From NCBI GenBank assembly GCA_018659505.1, contig JABJMI010000035.1:1-6964 (forward strand): a stretch of 6,964 nt of DNA, written 5' to 3'. The notes beneath the pieces were generated by a model. That model made no database searches. It was not told the DNA's origin and worked only from the letters and a program-made list of their open reading frames with translations. A program made the translations under genes and the position numbers. Shown piece by piece: positions 6,290 through 6,964 of this stretch. Each line of letters starts with the position of its first letter. Position 1 is the first letter of the stretch. Source of the DNA: Planctomicrobium sp. (lineage in GTDB: Bacteria > Planctomycetota > Planctomycetia > Planctomycetales > Planctomycetaceae).

Positions 6290-6964
6290 TTACTGACGGT
6301 CTCTGCTTAGATGCGGTTGCGCGAATTTCTGTAACTCATTCAGCATCTTCATTTGTCTACTTCCTAAACGAACGAGTGAACGCTTGGATCTAATAAACCT
6401 AAGTGCTTCATCAGGATTTTGAAACTGACCTTTGTGGAGTAACAAAGCGGCAGCGAATAACCCAGTCCGTCCATGCCCTTCAGCACAGTGAATAAAGATT
6501 GTCCCATGGAGATCAGCGATTTCATTCAACCATCCTCTTAAAAGATCCGAAGTGGGGACAAATCCATCAAGGATTGGAAACAAATAATATGATTTTCTCC
6601 GTAGCGCCAGAGGCTCTGTGAATTCGCAAGTGAGATCAATCACATGATCAATCTCCGCTGGCAACTCATGAGACAACAAACGACGACCGATGAAAATGTT
6701 TTCACTCAACTGATCATAAGCTGTTTCTCGTTTGATCAAGCGTAAGAGATGCCAAACTGACCAGAGATAAGTGAGATAAGGCAGCAGGATCAACTGATTG
6801 ATTGCTGAGAACACTCCAGCCTTAGATTTGCCATAGACTCTCGATCCGAAGTGAAAATATCCAGTTGCAATCACCCCAAAACTTAAAGCAGGCCAGAGTA
6901 AAAAATAGAACCATCCTGCGTGAGAAACTGCTGACACCACAAGCAGAACTGAGACCACACTGAA
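6290..6964 (-). CDS. Membrane-anchored dual-specificity protein phosphatase, 5' end outside the window
   Basis: Cysteine-dependent phosphatase of the DSP/PTP superfamily, which removes phosphate from Tyr or Ser/Thr residues or, in PTPMT1-like members, from lipids. The P-loop HCAEGHGRTG fits HCxxGxxR[ST] exactly; counting from the GTG at 6958, His157, Cys158 (nucleophile), Arg164 and Thr165 are present. Asp131 in PILDGFVPT, 27 residues earlier, is the probable general acid. ENIFIGRRLL (86-95) and HVIDLTCEF (105-113) are the usual opening of a DSP domain. The part before residue 80 is hydrophobic, with helices at about 15-34 and 52-74, placing the phosphatase at the cytoplasmic face of the membrane. 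The frame is still open at the right edge (Phe-Ser precede the GTG codon), and the first visible residues look like the end of another helix, so the GTG is probably not the true start and the N-terminus is missing. Substrate unknown; no kinase is adjacent. Confidence 0.88.
   Translation of the reverse strand, partial: FSVVSVLLVVSAVSHAGWFYFLLWPALSFGVIATGYFHFGSRVYGKSKAGVFSAINQLILLPYLTYLWSVWHLLRLIKRETAYDQLSENIFIGRRLLSHELPAEIDHVIDLTCEFTEPLALRRKSYYLFPILDGFVPTSDLLRGWLNEIADLHGTIFIHCAEGHGRTGLFAAALLLHKGQFQNPDEALRFIRSKRSLVRLGSRQMKMLNELQKFAQPHLSRDRQ

Overview
The window looks like a stretch of planctomycete (Planctomycetota) chromosome. This is inferred from several cues: a long Omp85/BamA with a Pro/Ala-rich linker, a membrane protein carrying a YGILHDQ...PEYF motif, a membrane-anchored dual-specificity phosphatase, an AIM6-like phosphodiesterase, spaced genes with weak Shine-Dalgarno sites, and intergenic DNA built from 7-bp repeats. 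No marker gene such as rRNA is present, so the phylum is an inference.

Layout: 1-536 has no supported gene. 537-3554 (+) is a 1005-residue BamA-type outer-membrane assembly protein: signal peptide, disordered linker, five POTRA domains (the fifth interrupted by about 145 residues) and a C-terminal 16-strand-type barrel. 3554-3890 is a mosaic repeat region: heptamer tracts in opposite orientation at its two edges and a 94-nt hairpin, itself made of heptamers, in the middle. 3891-4469 (+) is a four-helix membrane protein of unknown function whose annotated start touches the repeat. 4566-5225 (-) is a secreted protein resembling the NTF2-like fold. 5429-6250 (+) is a secreted PI-PLC/GDPD-superfamily phosphodiesterase. 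6290-6964 (-) is the C-terminal part of a membrane-tethered dual-specificity phosphatase that runs off the right edge.

The five genes alternate in orientation (+ + - + -) and have separate functions, so no operon is evident. Four of the five products are predicted to act at or beyond the cytoplasmic membrane, giving the region a cell-envelope flavour, but nothing shows that they act together. I found no defence system, CRISPR array, phage or transposase gene, and no clear new multi-gene system. The features most worth a second look are the heptamer-built intergenic element and the split POTRA5 of BamA.
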